Shown one piece after another: positions 51,049-58,884 of a DNA stretch of 64,000 nt. Source of the DNA: Virgisporangium aliadipatigenens (GTDB taxonomy: Bacteria; Actinomycetota; Actinomycetes; Mycobacteriales; Micromonosporaceae). The stretch spans positions 124,001 to 188,000 of the forward strand of contig NZ_BOPF01000012.1 of assembly GCF_016863615.1 (NCBI RefSeq), given 5' to 3'. The translations under genes and the position numbers were made by a program. Numbering within the stretch: position 1 is the first letter of the stretch; each line of letters opens with the position of its first letter. Below the pieces are notes generated by a model. It ran no database searches. It saw only the letters and a program-made list of their open reading frames with translations, and was not told the DNA's origin.

Positions 51049-51070
51049 GTTATGTCAGAATTCTGGGATG
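51049..51070 (+). promoter_or_regulatory. promoter-region motif shared by B1 and B2 genes, copy 2
   Basis: GTTATGTCAGAATTCTGGG ends at the ATG of the B2 gene. It matches the B1 upstream motif, GTTATATGTCAGGATT, with two bases missing and a few changes. The two copies would put both maturation genes under one signal. Confidence 0.5.
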
Positions 51071-51475
51071 CCTCGAACGCGCACCCTGCTCCTCGCCGGT
51101 GAGGCGGCGGTCGCGCTGACCGGCGCCACGCTCGCGGTCCGGTCGCTCGGCCAGCGGCGCCTGATGCGCACCCTGGGCCGGGCGACCCCGGCCGAGACGG
51201 AAGAGACCGTGCGGCCGGAGCGGGTCCGGCGGGCCCGACGCGTCGCGGGGATCGTGGACCGGGTGGCGGACCTGCTGCCGTGGCATCCCGTCTGCCTGCC
51301 CCGGGCGCTGGCGACCCGGGCACTGCTGCGCCGCCGGGGCATCGCGTGCGAACTCCACCTCGGCATCACCGGCACCGCCCCGCTGGCCGCGCACGCCTGG
51401 GTGACCGCCGGCGGCGCGGTGGTGCAGGGCGGCCCGATCGGTCACATCACCCCGCTCGCCACCCTGCGCCGGTAG
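51068..51475 (+). CDS. lasso peptide leader protease, transglutaminase-like (B2)
   Basis: This 135-residue protein is a transglutaminase-like cysteine protease of the lasso B2 type: HPVCLPRALATRALLRRRGIACELHLGI holds the nucleophile Cys76 and LAAHAWV the His109. The third triad residue, usually Asp in a VDG motif shortly after, reads AGG here and is not obvious. It removes the leader before cyclisation. The gene lies apart from B1, beyond a decayed acyltransferase, and its end overlaps the convergent EIIC gene by 29 bases. Confidence 0.8.
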   Translation: MPRTRTLLLAGEAAVALTGATLAVRSLGQRRLMRTLGRATPAETEETVRPERVRRARRVAGIVDRVADLLPWHPVCLPRALATRALLRRRGIACELHLGITGTAPLAAHAWVTAGGAVVQGGPIGHITPLATLRR

Positions 51476-52613
51476 GCCGGTGGCGCGGTGCCGGCATCGC
51501 GGCGGCCGTCTGAGCCCGCGCGTGCTCCTCCTCCGTCGTCGCTTCGGGCCGTTCGTCCCGTACCCGTTCGCCGCGACCGAACCCCAGCAGCACGGACGCG
51601 ACGACGAAGGTGACGGCCGCGGCGATCACCACGCCGAGGATGACGCCGAACCAGCCGCCCTTCGGCGCCACCGCCAGGTACGCGAAGATGCTGCCGGGAG
51701 CCGGGGTCGCGACCAGGCCCGCGCCGGTGACCATGAACGTGCTCACGCCCGCGGCGCCGCCGGCGATCACGGCGAGGATCAGCCGCGGCTTCATGAGCAC
51801 GTACGGGAAGTAGATCTCGTGGATCCCGCCGAGGAACTGGATGATCATCGCGGCCGGGACGGTGGGGCGCAGCGCGCGCGGGCCGAAGAAGAAGAACGCC
51901 AGCAGCAGCCCGAGCCCCGGACCGGGATTCGTCTCGAGCATGAACAGGATCGACTTGCCCTTCTCGGCCGCCTCGGCGGCACCCAGCGGCCCGAACACCC
52001 CGTGGTTGATGGCGTTGTTGAGGAACAGCACCTTGGCGGGCTCGACCACGATCGACACCAGGCCGAGCAGGTGGTTGTCGATCAGCCAGCTGACGCCCTG
52101 CTCGGCGCGGTCGGCGATCCAGGTGACCGCCGGACCGACGGCCCACCGGCCGAAGATCGCCGCCCCGCCGCCGATGATGCCGGCGCTGAAGTTGTCGACC
52201 AGCATCTCGAAGCCGGGCCGGATCCTGCCCTCGATCAGCCCGTCGAAGAGCTTGACCAGGTAGGCGGCGGCCGGACCCATGATCATCGCGCCGAGGAACA
52301 TCGGCACCTCCGCGCCGACCACGACGCCGATCGTGGCCACGGCACCGACCACGCCGCCGCGCTGGCCGTGCACCAGTCGGCCGCCGGTGAATCCGATGAG
52401 GATCGGCAACAAATAGGTGATCATCGGGCCGACGAGTTCGGCGATGTCCGCGTTCGGGGTCCAGCCCTTGGGGATGAAGAACGCGGTGATCAAACCCCAG
52501 GCGATGAAGGCGCCGATGTTCGGCATGACCATGCCGGCCAGGTGCCCGCCGATTCGCTGGATGGTGACCTTGACTCCGGTGCCCTCGACCTGAGGCGTGT
52601 AGGAGGTGGCCAT
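51447..52613 (-). CDS. PTS mannitol-type EIIC permease without EIIB
   Basis: This 388-residue membrane permease resembles the EIIC domain of the mannitol phosphotransferase (MtlA): GGHLAGMVMPNIGAFIAWGLI near the start, several hydrophobic spans, and FLGGIHEIYFPYVLMKPRLIL with the conserved HE motif. It ends in a charged tail and has no EIIB domain with its Cys, and no IIA, EI or mannitol dehydrogenase gene is nearby. The ATG follows AAGGAG by seven bases, with a TTGACG/CGTCAA inverted repeat at 52637-52653. It may work with a partner elsewhere. Confidence 0.85.
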   Translation of the reverse strand: MATSYTPQVEGTGVKVTIQRIGGHLAGMVMPNIGAFIAWGLITAFFIPKGWTPNADIAELVGPMITYLLPILIGFTGGRLVHGQRGGVVGAVATIGVVVGAEVPMFLGAMIMGPAAAYLVKLFDGLIEGRIRPGFEMLVDNFSAGIIGGGAAIFGRWAVGPAVTWIADRAEQGVSWLIDNHLLGLVSIVVEPAKVLFLNNAINHGVFGPLGAAEAAEKGKSILFMLETNPGPGLGLLLAFFFFGPRALRPTVPAAMIIQFLGGIHEIYFPYVLMKPRLILAVIAGGAAGVSTFMVTGAGLVATPAPGSIFAYLAVAPKGGWFGVILGVVIAAAVTFVVASVLLGFGRGERVRDERPEATTEEEHARAQTAAAMPAPRHRPTGAGWRAG

Positions 52614-52938
52614 TAAAGACTCCTTCAATGCCGATCTTGACGTGAACCGTCAATTAAGAAATGCGGGCGCGGGATTCTTCGGCAGCTGCGGGAGTGCTGA
52701 TTCCGGGGCCCTTTGAGACACCGATCCCAGCGCCGTACGACATAACGGCAATGGTTGGCCACGCAGTCGTCGGGTGGTGATTGTTGTCCAGTGGCACGGT
52801 GTCGTCAAGGATCTACTCGGCGCATGTTCAGGAGAAGTTGGATGAATCGATTCAGCTAAGATCGGCAATAGAAAACGTATGAGCCGAAATTCCGCCGAGC
52901 CTCTATGGCGCGCGGGCTTCCGGTGCTAAACCATTCCT
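52614..52938. other. 325-base non-coding gap with inverted repeat
   Basis: Between EIIC (minus) and the MgtE-N protein (plus), less GC-rich than its surroundings. It contains TTGACG-TGAAC-CGTCAA (52637-52653), a perfect 6-base-arm repeat near the EIIC ribosome-binding site, and a region around 52745-52800 with no clear feature. I see no gene or RNA motif; it presumably holds the two divergent promoters. Confidence 0.5.
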
Positions 52939-53688
52939 ATGTTCCCCGGCGGCGTGACGCCCGTAGTCCAACTTGTGGCGATAATCCGGAGCCTGCCGGC
53001 GAGGAAAGCGGCCGACCTCCTCATGGCGTTGCCCGTGGAGAAGCAGCTTTCCGTCGTCGCGGCACTCGAGCCCGACGAGTTGGCCGGCGTCCTGATTCCC
53101 ATGCGGCCCGACATTCGTCAACGAATCCTCGCCACCCTGTCCGCGGACAGGCTGCTCGTCGTCATCGGGAAAGTGCCGGCGGATCGCGCGGCCGAGCTGC
53201 TGCCGATGGTGCCGCCCGAGCGGCTGGCCCCGCTGGTCGCCGGCCTCGCGGACGAGACGCTGTTCGCCCTGCTCCGGCAGCTCCCCGCCGATGTGCAGCA
53301 GCGGGTGTGGACCGCGATCCCGCGCGAGCGCGGACAATCGATAGTGTCGTTGGCGTACCAGCTGGATGTCCGGGCCGCGCTGCGTCGGAGCAACGCCGAT
53401 GTGGTGGTGCCGACCGGCGCCCCGCGCGGAATCCTGGTCGCCACCATTGTCGGCAAGCACATCGCCGTGGCGACGATCGTCGGCGACGACGGATGGACGG
53501 CGGTGCACGACGCCAAGGAAGCGGCGCACCGACTGCGCACGGTCGGCGCGCTCGCCGTCGTCGATCGGGCGCCGGCCGACGAGGTCGCGGACCACTGCCG
53601 GACGATGGACTGGATCGACATCGTGACGTGGAGCGGCGCGCACGACGACCATTACCTCAAGCGGTCGATGGTCGCCGTGCTGAGCTGA
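52939..53688 (+). CDS. MgtE-N-like regulatory domain protein
   Basis: This 249-residue protein consists of repeated helix pairs like the MgtE intracellular N domain (LPARKAADLLMALPVEKQLSVVAAL, LSADRLLVVIGKVPADRAAELL, and PPERLAPLVAGL, residues about 18-130) followed by a C-terminal alpha/beta part of about 90 residues. No CBS pair or membrane channel is present, so it is not a complete magnesium transporter. The C-terminal half was not recognised. It is not in an operon. Confidence 0.7.
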   Translation: MFPGGVTPVVQLVAIIRSLPARKAADLLMALPVEKQLSVVAALEPDELAGVLIPMRPDIRQRILATLSADRLLVVIGKVPADRAAELLPMVPPERLAPLVAGLADETLFALLRQLPADVQQRVWTAIPRERGQSIVSLAYQLDVRAALRRSNADVVVPTGAPRGILVATIVGKHIAVATIVGDDGWTAVHDAKEAAHRLRTVGALAVVDRAPADEVADHCRTMDWIDIVTWSGAHDDHYLKRSMVAVLS

Positions 53689-53707
53689 CGGCGGGGGCCG
53701 GCGACGT

Positions 53708-55987
53708 TCACCGCCGCAGCGGCACCCTTGCCCAGTTCGTGTCCGAGGCGAGGTAGAAGCTCGGGTACGACGGCTGGTTGTAGGTCGTCTGCTGACGCGC
53801 CACCTCGACCCGGTACTGGGGGTCGTGCATGAGCGTGTACAGCTTGTGGTTCGTCACCTCGGTGCTGAGGTGGATCCGGATCGCCGTGCTGTCGGCGGTG
53901 CGTAGCAGCAGTTCCTCGCGCCAGTCGCCGAAGATGTCGGCCACCAGGCTCGGGTTGCCCTTGGTGCCGTTGTTGGCGAGGGTGCCGGTGGCGCTCAGCA
54001 GGGTGCCGCGCCGCCAGTCGTCGACCGTCGGCGTCGCCTCGAGGTTGCCGTTGACGATCTGCGTGGTCAGGTCGGCTCCCCAGCGGATGCTCATGTTGGT
54101 GCCCGGGATCGGGCCCGGGGTCACCACGCCCTCGGCGCTGTACAGGCCGAGCGAGTCCGAGCCGCCGGGCAGGCTGGCCCAGCCCTCGATGCCGGGCGTC
54201 TCCGGCAGCACGTCGCCGATCATGCCGCGCCCGGTGTCCCGCCCGGAGTAGACGCCGAAGAGCACCTCGCCGGTCCGCGCGTCGCGCATCGACATGCCGT
54301 ACGGCGCGAAGGTGGCGCCCTCGTGCACGGCGAAGATCTCCGGGCCCGGCCGGTCCGGGTCGATGTCCGTGACGTGCATGGCGTCGCCGTGCCCGAGGCG
54401 GACGTTCTGGCCGGGTGCGGCGCTGCCCTCCGGCAACGTCGCGAACGACGAGTACAGCAGGCTGCCGTCGTCGTCGATCGTCGCGGAGCCGTACACGATC
54501 TCCTGCCGGCCGTCGCCGTCCACGTCCGCGGCGCTCAGCGAGTGGAACCCTTGCGTGGTGAGCGTCCGGAACTCCGGATCGGTCCCGTCCCGCCCGTGCG
54601 GCGAGTCGTTGAACGGGTTCGTCATCGGGGCCCAGCCGCTGTCGACGTACCAGTGCTCGCGCAGCCGCCGGCCGTCCCAGTCGTAGGCGACGAGCGTGGT
54701 GCGCGTGTAGTAGCCGCGGGCGAAGACGGCGGACGGCCGCCTGCCGTCGAGGTACGCGACCCCGGCGAGGAACCGGTCGACCCGGTTGCCCGGCTCGATG
54801 CGGGCCATCGCGTAGTCGCCCCACATGAGCCCGTCGTCGTGCCGCCCCGGCTTGTACCGAACGGTCTGCAGCTCCCGCCCGGTCGCCCCCTCGAACACGG
54901 TCAGGTACTCCGGCCCGTCGACGACGAACCCCTCGAACAGGCGCAGCTGGTTGCGGGTGCTGCGGGCGGGCGCGTACACGTCGACGAAGTGGTTCGCCAG
55001 CGCCTCCGCGTCGGCACGGCTCAGCGGATACGGGTACCGCGGCGCTATCCCGAACGCCTGCTCCAGCGTCGCCGGCCAGTGCCCGGCCAGCACCTCCGGA
55101 TGGCCGCTCCACCCCTGGAACATCGTCACCAGGTGCTCGAAGTACCCGGCCGCGCTGAGCCGGTAGTCGTCGGTGTGCCGGTAGCCGGCCCGCTCGTCCT
55201 CGCGGGGCATGGTGATGTAGCGCTCGGAGACGGCGTTCCCGTCGCGGCCGTAGCGCGTGATCTTCGTGCCCGGCGCCGTCTTGAACATCATCTCGGACCG
55301 GCCGTCGCCGTCGAAGTCGTACACCAGGAACTGCGTGTAGTGCGCGCCGGCGCGGACGTTCACGCCGAGGTCGATGCGGTACAGCTGGGTACCGTCCAGC
55401 TCGTAGGCGTCGACGTAGACGTTGCCGGTCCAGCCGACCTGCGAGACGTCCTTGGAGTTCGACGGGTCCCACTTGACGATGTACTCGTACTGCCCGTCGC
55501 CGTCCACGTCGCCGACGCTCATGTCGTTGGCGGAGTAGGTGTACGGGTCGCCCTTGGGCGTGACGCCGTCGGCGGGCTTGCGCAGCGGCAGGTCGTAGTG
55601 GCCGGCGCGCCAGGCCTTCACCGGCGCGCTGCGGCCGGTCTCCCGGCCGCGCACCAGCGACGCCACCCGGTAGGAGGCCGTCGCGCTGCCGCCCCGGTCG
55701 AGGAAGTTCGTGCTGTCGGTGACGGTGCCGATGCGCCGGCCGTCGCGGTAGACGGCGAAGTCGACGCCGGTGAGGCCGGTCGCGGAGTGGCCGGTCGCCT
55801 CGGTGCCGAGCAGGCGCCAGCTGAGGAAGACGCCGTCGGTTGTCCGCGCGGCGACGAGGCCGCGGTCGAGGCGTTCCAGGGCGACGCCGTGCCGTCCCTC
55901 GGGCGCGGCGGGAGCGGCGGAGGCCGGCAGCGCGGGTAGCAGTAACACCAGGCCACAGGCCGTGGCGCGGAAGATCCGGGATCTCAT
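53708..55987 (-). CDS. secreted rhamnogalacturonan lyase (PL11-like)
   Basis: This 759-residue protein has a signal peptide (about 1-25, ending ASA) and is similar along its length to PL11 rhamnogalacturonan lyases (YesW/YesX), an eight-bladed beta-propeller with many calcium-binding DxDGDG loops: VGDVDGDGQYEYIVKWDP, VYDFDGDGRSEMMFKTAPG and SAADVDGDGRQEIVYGSA. It cleaves the rhamnose-galacturonate backbone of pectin outside the cell. Two LacI-type operators lie upstream, suggesting pectin-derived inducer control. No other pectin genes are beside it. Confidence 0.9.
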   Translation of the reverse strand: MRSRIFRATACGLVLLLPALPASAAPAAPEGRHGVALERLDRGLVAARTTDGVFLSWRLLGTEATGHSATGLTGVDFAVYRDGRRIGTVTDSTNFLDRGGSATASYRVASLVRGRETGRSAPVKAWRAGHYDLPLRKPADGVTPKGDPYTYSANDMSVGDVDGDGQYEYIVKWDPSNSKDVSQVGWTGNVYVDAYELDGTQLYRIDLGVNVRAGAHYTQFLVYDFDGDGRSEMMFKTAPGTKITRYGRDGNAVSERYITMPREDERAGYRHTDDYRLSAAGYFEHLVTMFQGWSGHPEVLAGHWPATLEQAFGIAPRYPYPLSRADAEALANHFVDVYAPARSTRNQLRLFEGFVVDGPEYLTVFEGATGRELQTVRYKPGRHDDGLMWGDYAMARIEPGNRVDRFLAGVAYLDGRRPSAVFARGYYTRTTLVAYDWDGRRLREHWYVDSGWAPMTNPFNDSPHGRDGTDPEFRTLTTQGFHSLSAADVDGDGRQEIVYGSATIDDDGSLLYSSFATLPEGSAAPGQNVRLGHGDAMHVTDIDPDRPGPEIFAVHEGATFAPYGMSMRDARTGEVLFGVYSGRDTGRGMIGDVLPETPGIEGWASLPGGSDSLGLYSAEGVVTPGPIPGTNMSIRWGADLTTQIVNGNLEATPTVDDWRRGTLLSATGTLANNGTKGNPSLVADIFGDWREELLLRTADSTAIRIHLSTEVTNHKLYTLMHDPQYRVEVARQQTTYNQPSYPSFYLASDTNWARVPLRR

Positions 55988-56022
55988 GGCGGGGAGACTC
56001 CTCGGCGAAGCGGGGTGGGGAG

Positions 56023-56034
56023 TGAAACGTTGCA
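56023..56034. promoter_or_regulatory. LacI-type operator candidate, proximal
   Basis: TGAAACGTTGCA, palindromic except for one base pair, with the AACGTT core found in many LacI-family operators of actinobacterial sugar genes. Located 36 bases upstream of the lyase start. Confidence 0.55.
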
Positions 56035-56073
56035 ATCGCGTGAAGGCTATGAATACGTCCACCCGAAGTCAAG

Positions 56074-56087
56074 GGAAAGCGCTTACC
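56074..56087. promoter_or_regulatory. LacI-type operator candidate, distal
   Basis: GGAAAGCGCTTACC has the perfect AAGCGCTT core, flanked by GG and CC; one mismatched pair. It resembles LacI/GalR operators with the GCGC centre and lies 87 bases upstream of the lyase start. Confidence 0.55.
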
Positions 56088-56307
56088 GCGCGGGTTTTCG
56101 ACGGGAAGCAAGCGCAGGATCAAGAGCGTCATTGCGTCGGTCCGCCGGGCGCACGACCGCTGCTCCCGCCGGGTCGCTTCGCTCCACGTCCGCGTGCCGC
56201 CCCTGGCGGCCGCGCGCACGGCGGCGGTCGGGGATCGGGCCGCCGGAGGCGCCGCGACTGGGCGCGGGCGTGGAAGCGTAGGCCCGTAGGGGCCAGTGGT
56301 GCGGCCC

Positions 56308-56341
56308 GGGAGGCGACGGTCGCGCCCCCGGCGGGCCCGCG
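56308..56341. repeat. dispersed intergenic repeat, copy 2
   Basis: GGGAGGCGACGGTCGCGCCC begins this copy, which matches copy 1 at 3935-3968 over 34 bases apart from one shifted base and a few substitutions. It lies 10 bases after the stop of the minus-strand XRE gene, the same place as copy 1 relative to the cupin gene. Confidence 0.55.
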
Positions 56342-56351
56342 AAATGAAGCT

Positions 56352-57224
56352 CTACAAGTCTTTCAATGCCGCGCGGAGGATGGCGGGAGTGTCGTCGGGG
56401 TGTTCGGCTTCGATGAAGAGTTTGGCGACGGCGGCGCTGTAGCGGTCGACGTCCTCGCGCTTGTCGAGGTACTGCGCGGTGGTGAGCTGCTCGATGTAGA
56501 CGGTGTCCGGGATGTCCGCGAGCGGGAAGCGCAGGATGGTGAACGCCCCGCCGGCCGCGGCGTGCCCGCCCTTGTGGAACGGCAGCACCTGCAACCGGAT
56601 CCCCGGATGGTCGCACAGCTCGATCAGTGCGGCGATCTGCTCGCGCAGCACCGCGGTGCCACCGATCGGCCGCCGCAGGACGGCCTCGTCGAGCACGGCC
56701 CACAGGCGCGGCTTGTGCGGCCGGTCCAGGATCTGCTTGCGGCGCATCCGCAGCTCGACGCGGCGGGTCAACTCGGTGGTGTCGGCCTGGCCGTGCCCGA
56801 GCATGATCACGGCGCGGGCGTACGCCTCGGTCTGCAGCAGTCCCGGCACGAACTGCACCTCGTAGGTGCGCATCAGCGACGCCGCTTCCTCCAGGCCCAG
56901 GTACATCTGGAACCACTGGGCGAGCAGGTCGTTGTACGGCTGCCACCACCCGGGCGCGTTGGCCTCCCGGGTGAGGGCGAGCAGCCGGTCGTGCTCCCGC
57001 TGGTCGGCGACGCCGTACAGCAGCAGCAGGTCGGTGACGTCGCGTTCCTTGAACCCGACGCGGCCCAGCTCCATGCGGCTGATCTTCGATTCGGAACCGC
57101 GGATCGTGTAGCCCGCCTTCTCGCGGGTGATGCCCTTCGACTCGCGCAGGCTGCGTAACCGCGCGCCGAGTTGCATCCGGCGCACGATCGGCCCACCGCC
57201 GTCCTCGGGTTGAGCGGTGCTCAC
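56352..57224 (-). CDS. XRE-type regulator with DUF5753 domain
   Basis: This 290-residue protein has a helix-turn-helix near the N-terminus (LRSLRESKGITREKAGYTIRGSESKISRMELG in residues 24-55) and the DUF5753 C-terminal domain (from about 95; FVPGLLQTEAYARAV and the EAVLRRPIGG motif). Such WhiJ-like proteins regulate development in actinomycetes, usually next to DUF397 or DUF574 genes. GTG at 57224 starts the gene, after the DUF574 methyltransferase with a 36-base gap. No DUF397 partner was found. Confidence 0.88.
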   Translation of the reverse strand: MSTAQPEDGGGPIVRRMQLGARLRSLRESKGITREKAGYTIRGSESKISRMELGRVGFKERDVTDLLLLYGVADQREHDRLLALTREANAPGWWQPYNDLLAQWFQMYLGLEEAASLMRTYEVQFVPGLLQTEAYARAVIMLGHGQADTTELTRRVELRMRRKQILDRPHKPRLWAVLDEAVLRRPIGGTAVLREQIAALIELCDHPGIRLQVLPFHKGGHAAAGGAFTILRFPLADIPDTVYIEQLTTAQYLDKREDVDRYSAAVAKLFIEAEHPDDTPAILRAALKDL

Positions 57225-57260
57225 GCATGTGCCTTTCGAAGCTGTTCCCTCGCGGGTCCG

Positions 57261-58049
57261 CTACGGCTTGCGACCCACCGCACCGTACTGGTCGATCTCG
57301 TGCATCTCGACCTCCGGCCGCCACTTGGTGACCGGGCCCAGCCCGGGCTCGACCAGTTCGAGGCCCTCGAAGAACCGCGCCATCCGCTCCGGGCTGCGCA
57401 GGTGGTACTGGGGGACGGCGGAGAGGTTCCACAGCCGGGCCGCCTCGACCACCTCGGGTGAGAGGTCGGTGCCGTCGTACATCGCGAAGTAGCTGCCCGA
57501 CGGGACGGCGTCGAGCAGGGAGCGCACGATGCCGAGCGCGGTCTCGTCCTCCTTGACGTGCCCGAGCACGCCCATGAACAGGATCGCGACCGGCTGCGAG
57601 AAGTCGAGCGTGCGCGCCGCCTCGGTGAGCACCGTCTTCGTGTCGTACAGGTCCGCGTCGACGTAGTCGGTGACGCCCTCGGGCGAACTGGTCAGCAGCG
57701 CCCGGGCGTGCACGAGCACCAGCGGGTCGTTGTCGACGTAGACGATCTTGCTGTCCGGCGCGACGGACTGCGCCACCTCGTGGGTGTTGTTGGCCGTCGG
57801 CAGCCCCGTGCCCACGTCGAGGAACTGCCGCACGCCCGCCTCGCCGGCCAGGTAGCGCACGACGCGGACCAGGAACTGGCGGCTCAGGCGCGCGTTTTCG
57901 GCGAGGGCCGGCTGGCCCACCAGGATCTGCTCGCCGACGGCGCGGTCCGCGGCGAAGTTGTCCTTCCCGCCGAGCAGGTAGTTCCAGATCCGTGCGGTCT
58001 GCGGGATGGAGGTGTCCAGCTTTGGCGCGTCCTGCTCGTCGTTCGCCAC
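57261..58049 (-). CDS. SAM-dependent methyltransferase, DUF574 family
   Basis: This 262-residue protein begins with the DUF574 pattern (IPQTARIWNYLLGGKDNFAADRAVGEQ split across about residues 13-39), then the SAM-binding FLDVGTGLPTANNTHEVAQ and the YVDNDPLVLVHARALL acidic loop. DUF574 proteins are abundant in actinomycetes with no known substrate. GTG at 58049 follows GAGG by eight bases. It is upstream of the XRE-DUF5753 gene and probably co-transcribed. Confidence 0.9.
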   Translation of the reverse strand: MANDEQDAPKLDTSIPQTARIWNYLLGGKDNFAADRAVGEQILVGQPALAENARLSRQFLVRVVRYLAGEAGVRQFLDVGTGLPTANNTHEVAQSVAPDSKIVYVDNDPLVLVHARALLTSSPEGVTDYVDADLYDTKTVLTEAARTLDFSQPVAILFMGVLGHVKEDETALGIVRSLLDAVPSGSYFAMYDGTDLSPEVVEAARLWNLSAVPQYHLRSPERMARFFEGLELVEPGLGPVTKWRPEVEMHEIDQYGAVGRKP

Positions 58050-58158
58050 GTATGCGTCCTCTGTCCGGAGTGGAACGGTGCCGATATAGAACATCGAAAG
58101 CATAAACTGTCCGGGTGTCCGTTTCTCTCGGGTGATCGGTAGGACCCCGGGGACGCGT

Positions 58159-58842
58159 TCAGATGATCCGGTCCCACCGCGCGGAGGGTCCGGGGTCGAC
58201 CGCGAAGTCGTAGCGCACACGCTCCCCGAGCGCTATGAGAGCAGCCGACGACGATCCGTAGTCCCGGCCGTCCGGCGCCCGCATCCGCAGGATCAACGCG
58301 CGCGGGTCGGTCGGGGCGAGCCCGTCGCCGGCCAGCAGTTCCACCCAGTCGTCCCGGCCGTCGGCCTTGCGCAGCAGCGGGAAGAAGTGCGGCACGAGCG
58401 GGTCCGACGCCGCGTCGAGGCCGTCGTTGACGACGATGTGGTCGCCGGGCGGGACCTCCCGGTCGAGGAGTTCCGTCCCGTCCCAGGACCACACCCGCAG
58501 GTCCGTGTCGGTCGCCAGGATCAGGTGGAACGCGTCATAGCGGGTCAGGTCCGCCGGCAACCGGCCGGTCAGCGCGGCCAGCGGGAGTTCGCCCCGGGAG
58601 GGACGCGGCGCGGGCGGCAACGGCCCGCCGTTGAGCACGGCCGCGACGGCGCGGCGCCCGGGGTCGAGCGCGAGCCAGGTGCCGCCGGCGATCCGGTCCC
58701 GCCCGCCGATGATCCCCGGCGCCTCCTGCGGCCAGTGCGCCGCGGGCGGGTCCCACGGCCGCCCGAGGAACTCGTCCCGCACGGCGGCGAGCAGCAGCGG
58801 ACACGGCGTGCCGGGTCGGTGGCGGAGCAGCACGGTACACAC
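58159..58842 (-). CDS. NRDE (TANGO2-like) family protein
   Basis: This 227-residue protein begins Met-Cys-Thr (GTG start), so after methionine removal Cys2 is the N-terminal nucleophile, as in Ntn-hydrolase-like NRDE/TANGO2 proteins. It has WDPPAAHWPQEAPGIIGGRDRIAGGTWLAL and a final domain typical of the family, which is linked to haem and lipid handling in eukaryotes; the bacterial role is unclear. A TAACGT -10-like element lies eight bases before the start, suggesting a leaderless mRNA. Confidence 0.85.
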   Translation of the reverse strand: MCTVLLRHRPGTPCPLLLAAVRDEFLGRPWDPPAAHWPQEAPGIIGGRDRIAGGTWLALDPGRRAVAAVLNGGPLPPAPRPSRGELPLAALTGRLPADLTRYDAFHLILATDTDLRVWSWDGTELLDREVPPGDHIVVNDGLDAASDPLVPHFFPLLRKADGRDDWVELLAGDGLAPTDPRALILRMRAPDGRDYGSSSAALIALGERVRYDFAVDPGPSARWDRII

Positions 58843-58884
58843 GTGGATCGACGTTACGCCTAGGACACGCCTTAAGATCCGCGG

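Larger units (their letters stand above)
55988..56351. other. 364-base non-coding region with operators and repeat
   Basis: The region upstream of the PL11 gene and downstream of the XRE regulator contains two LacI-type operators (listed), a GC-rich stretch with no gene, and copy 2 of a dispersed repeat near its right end. The central part, about 56090-56300, shows nothing recognisable. Confidence 0.6.
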
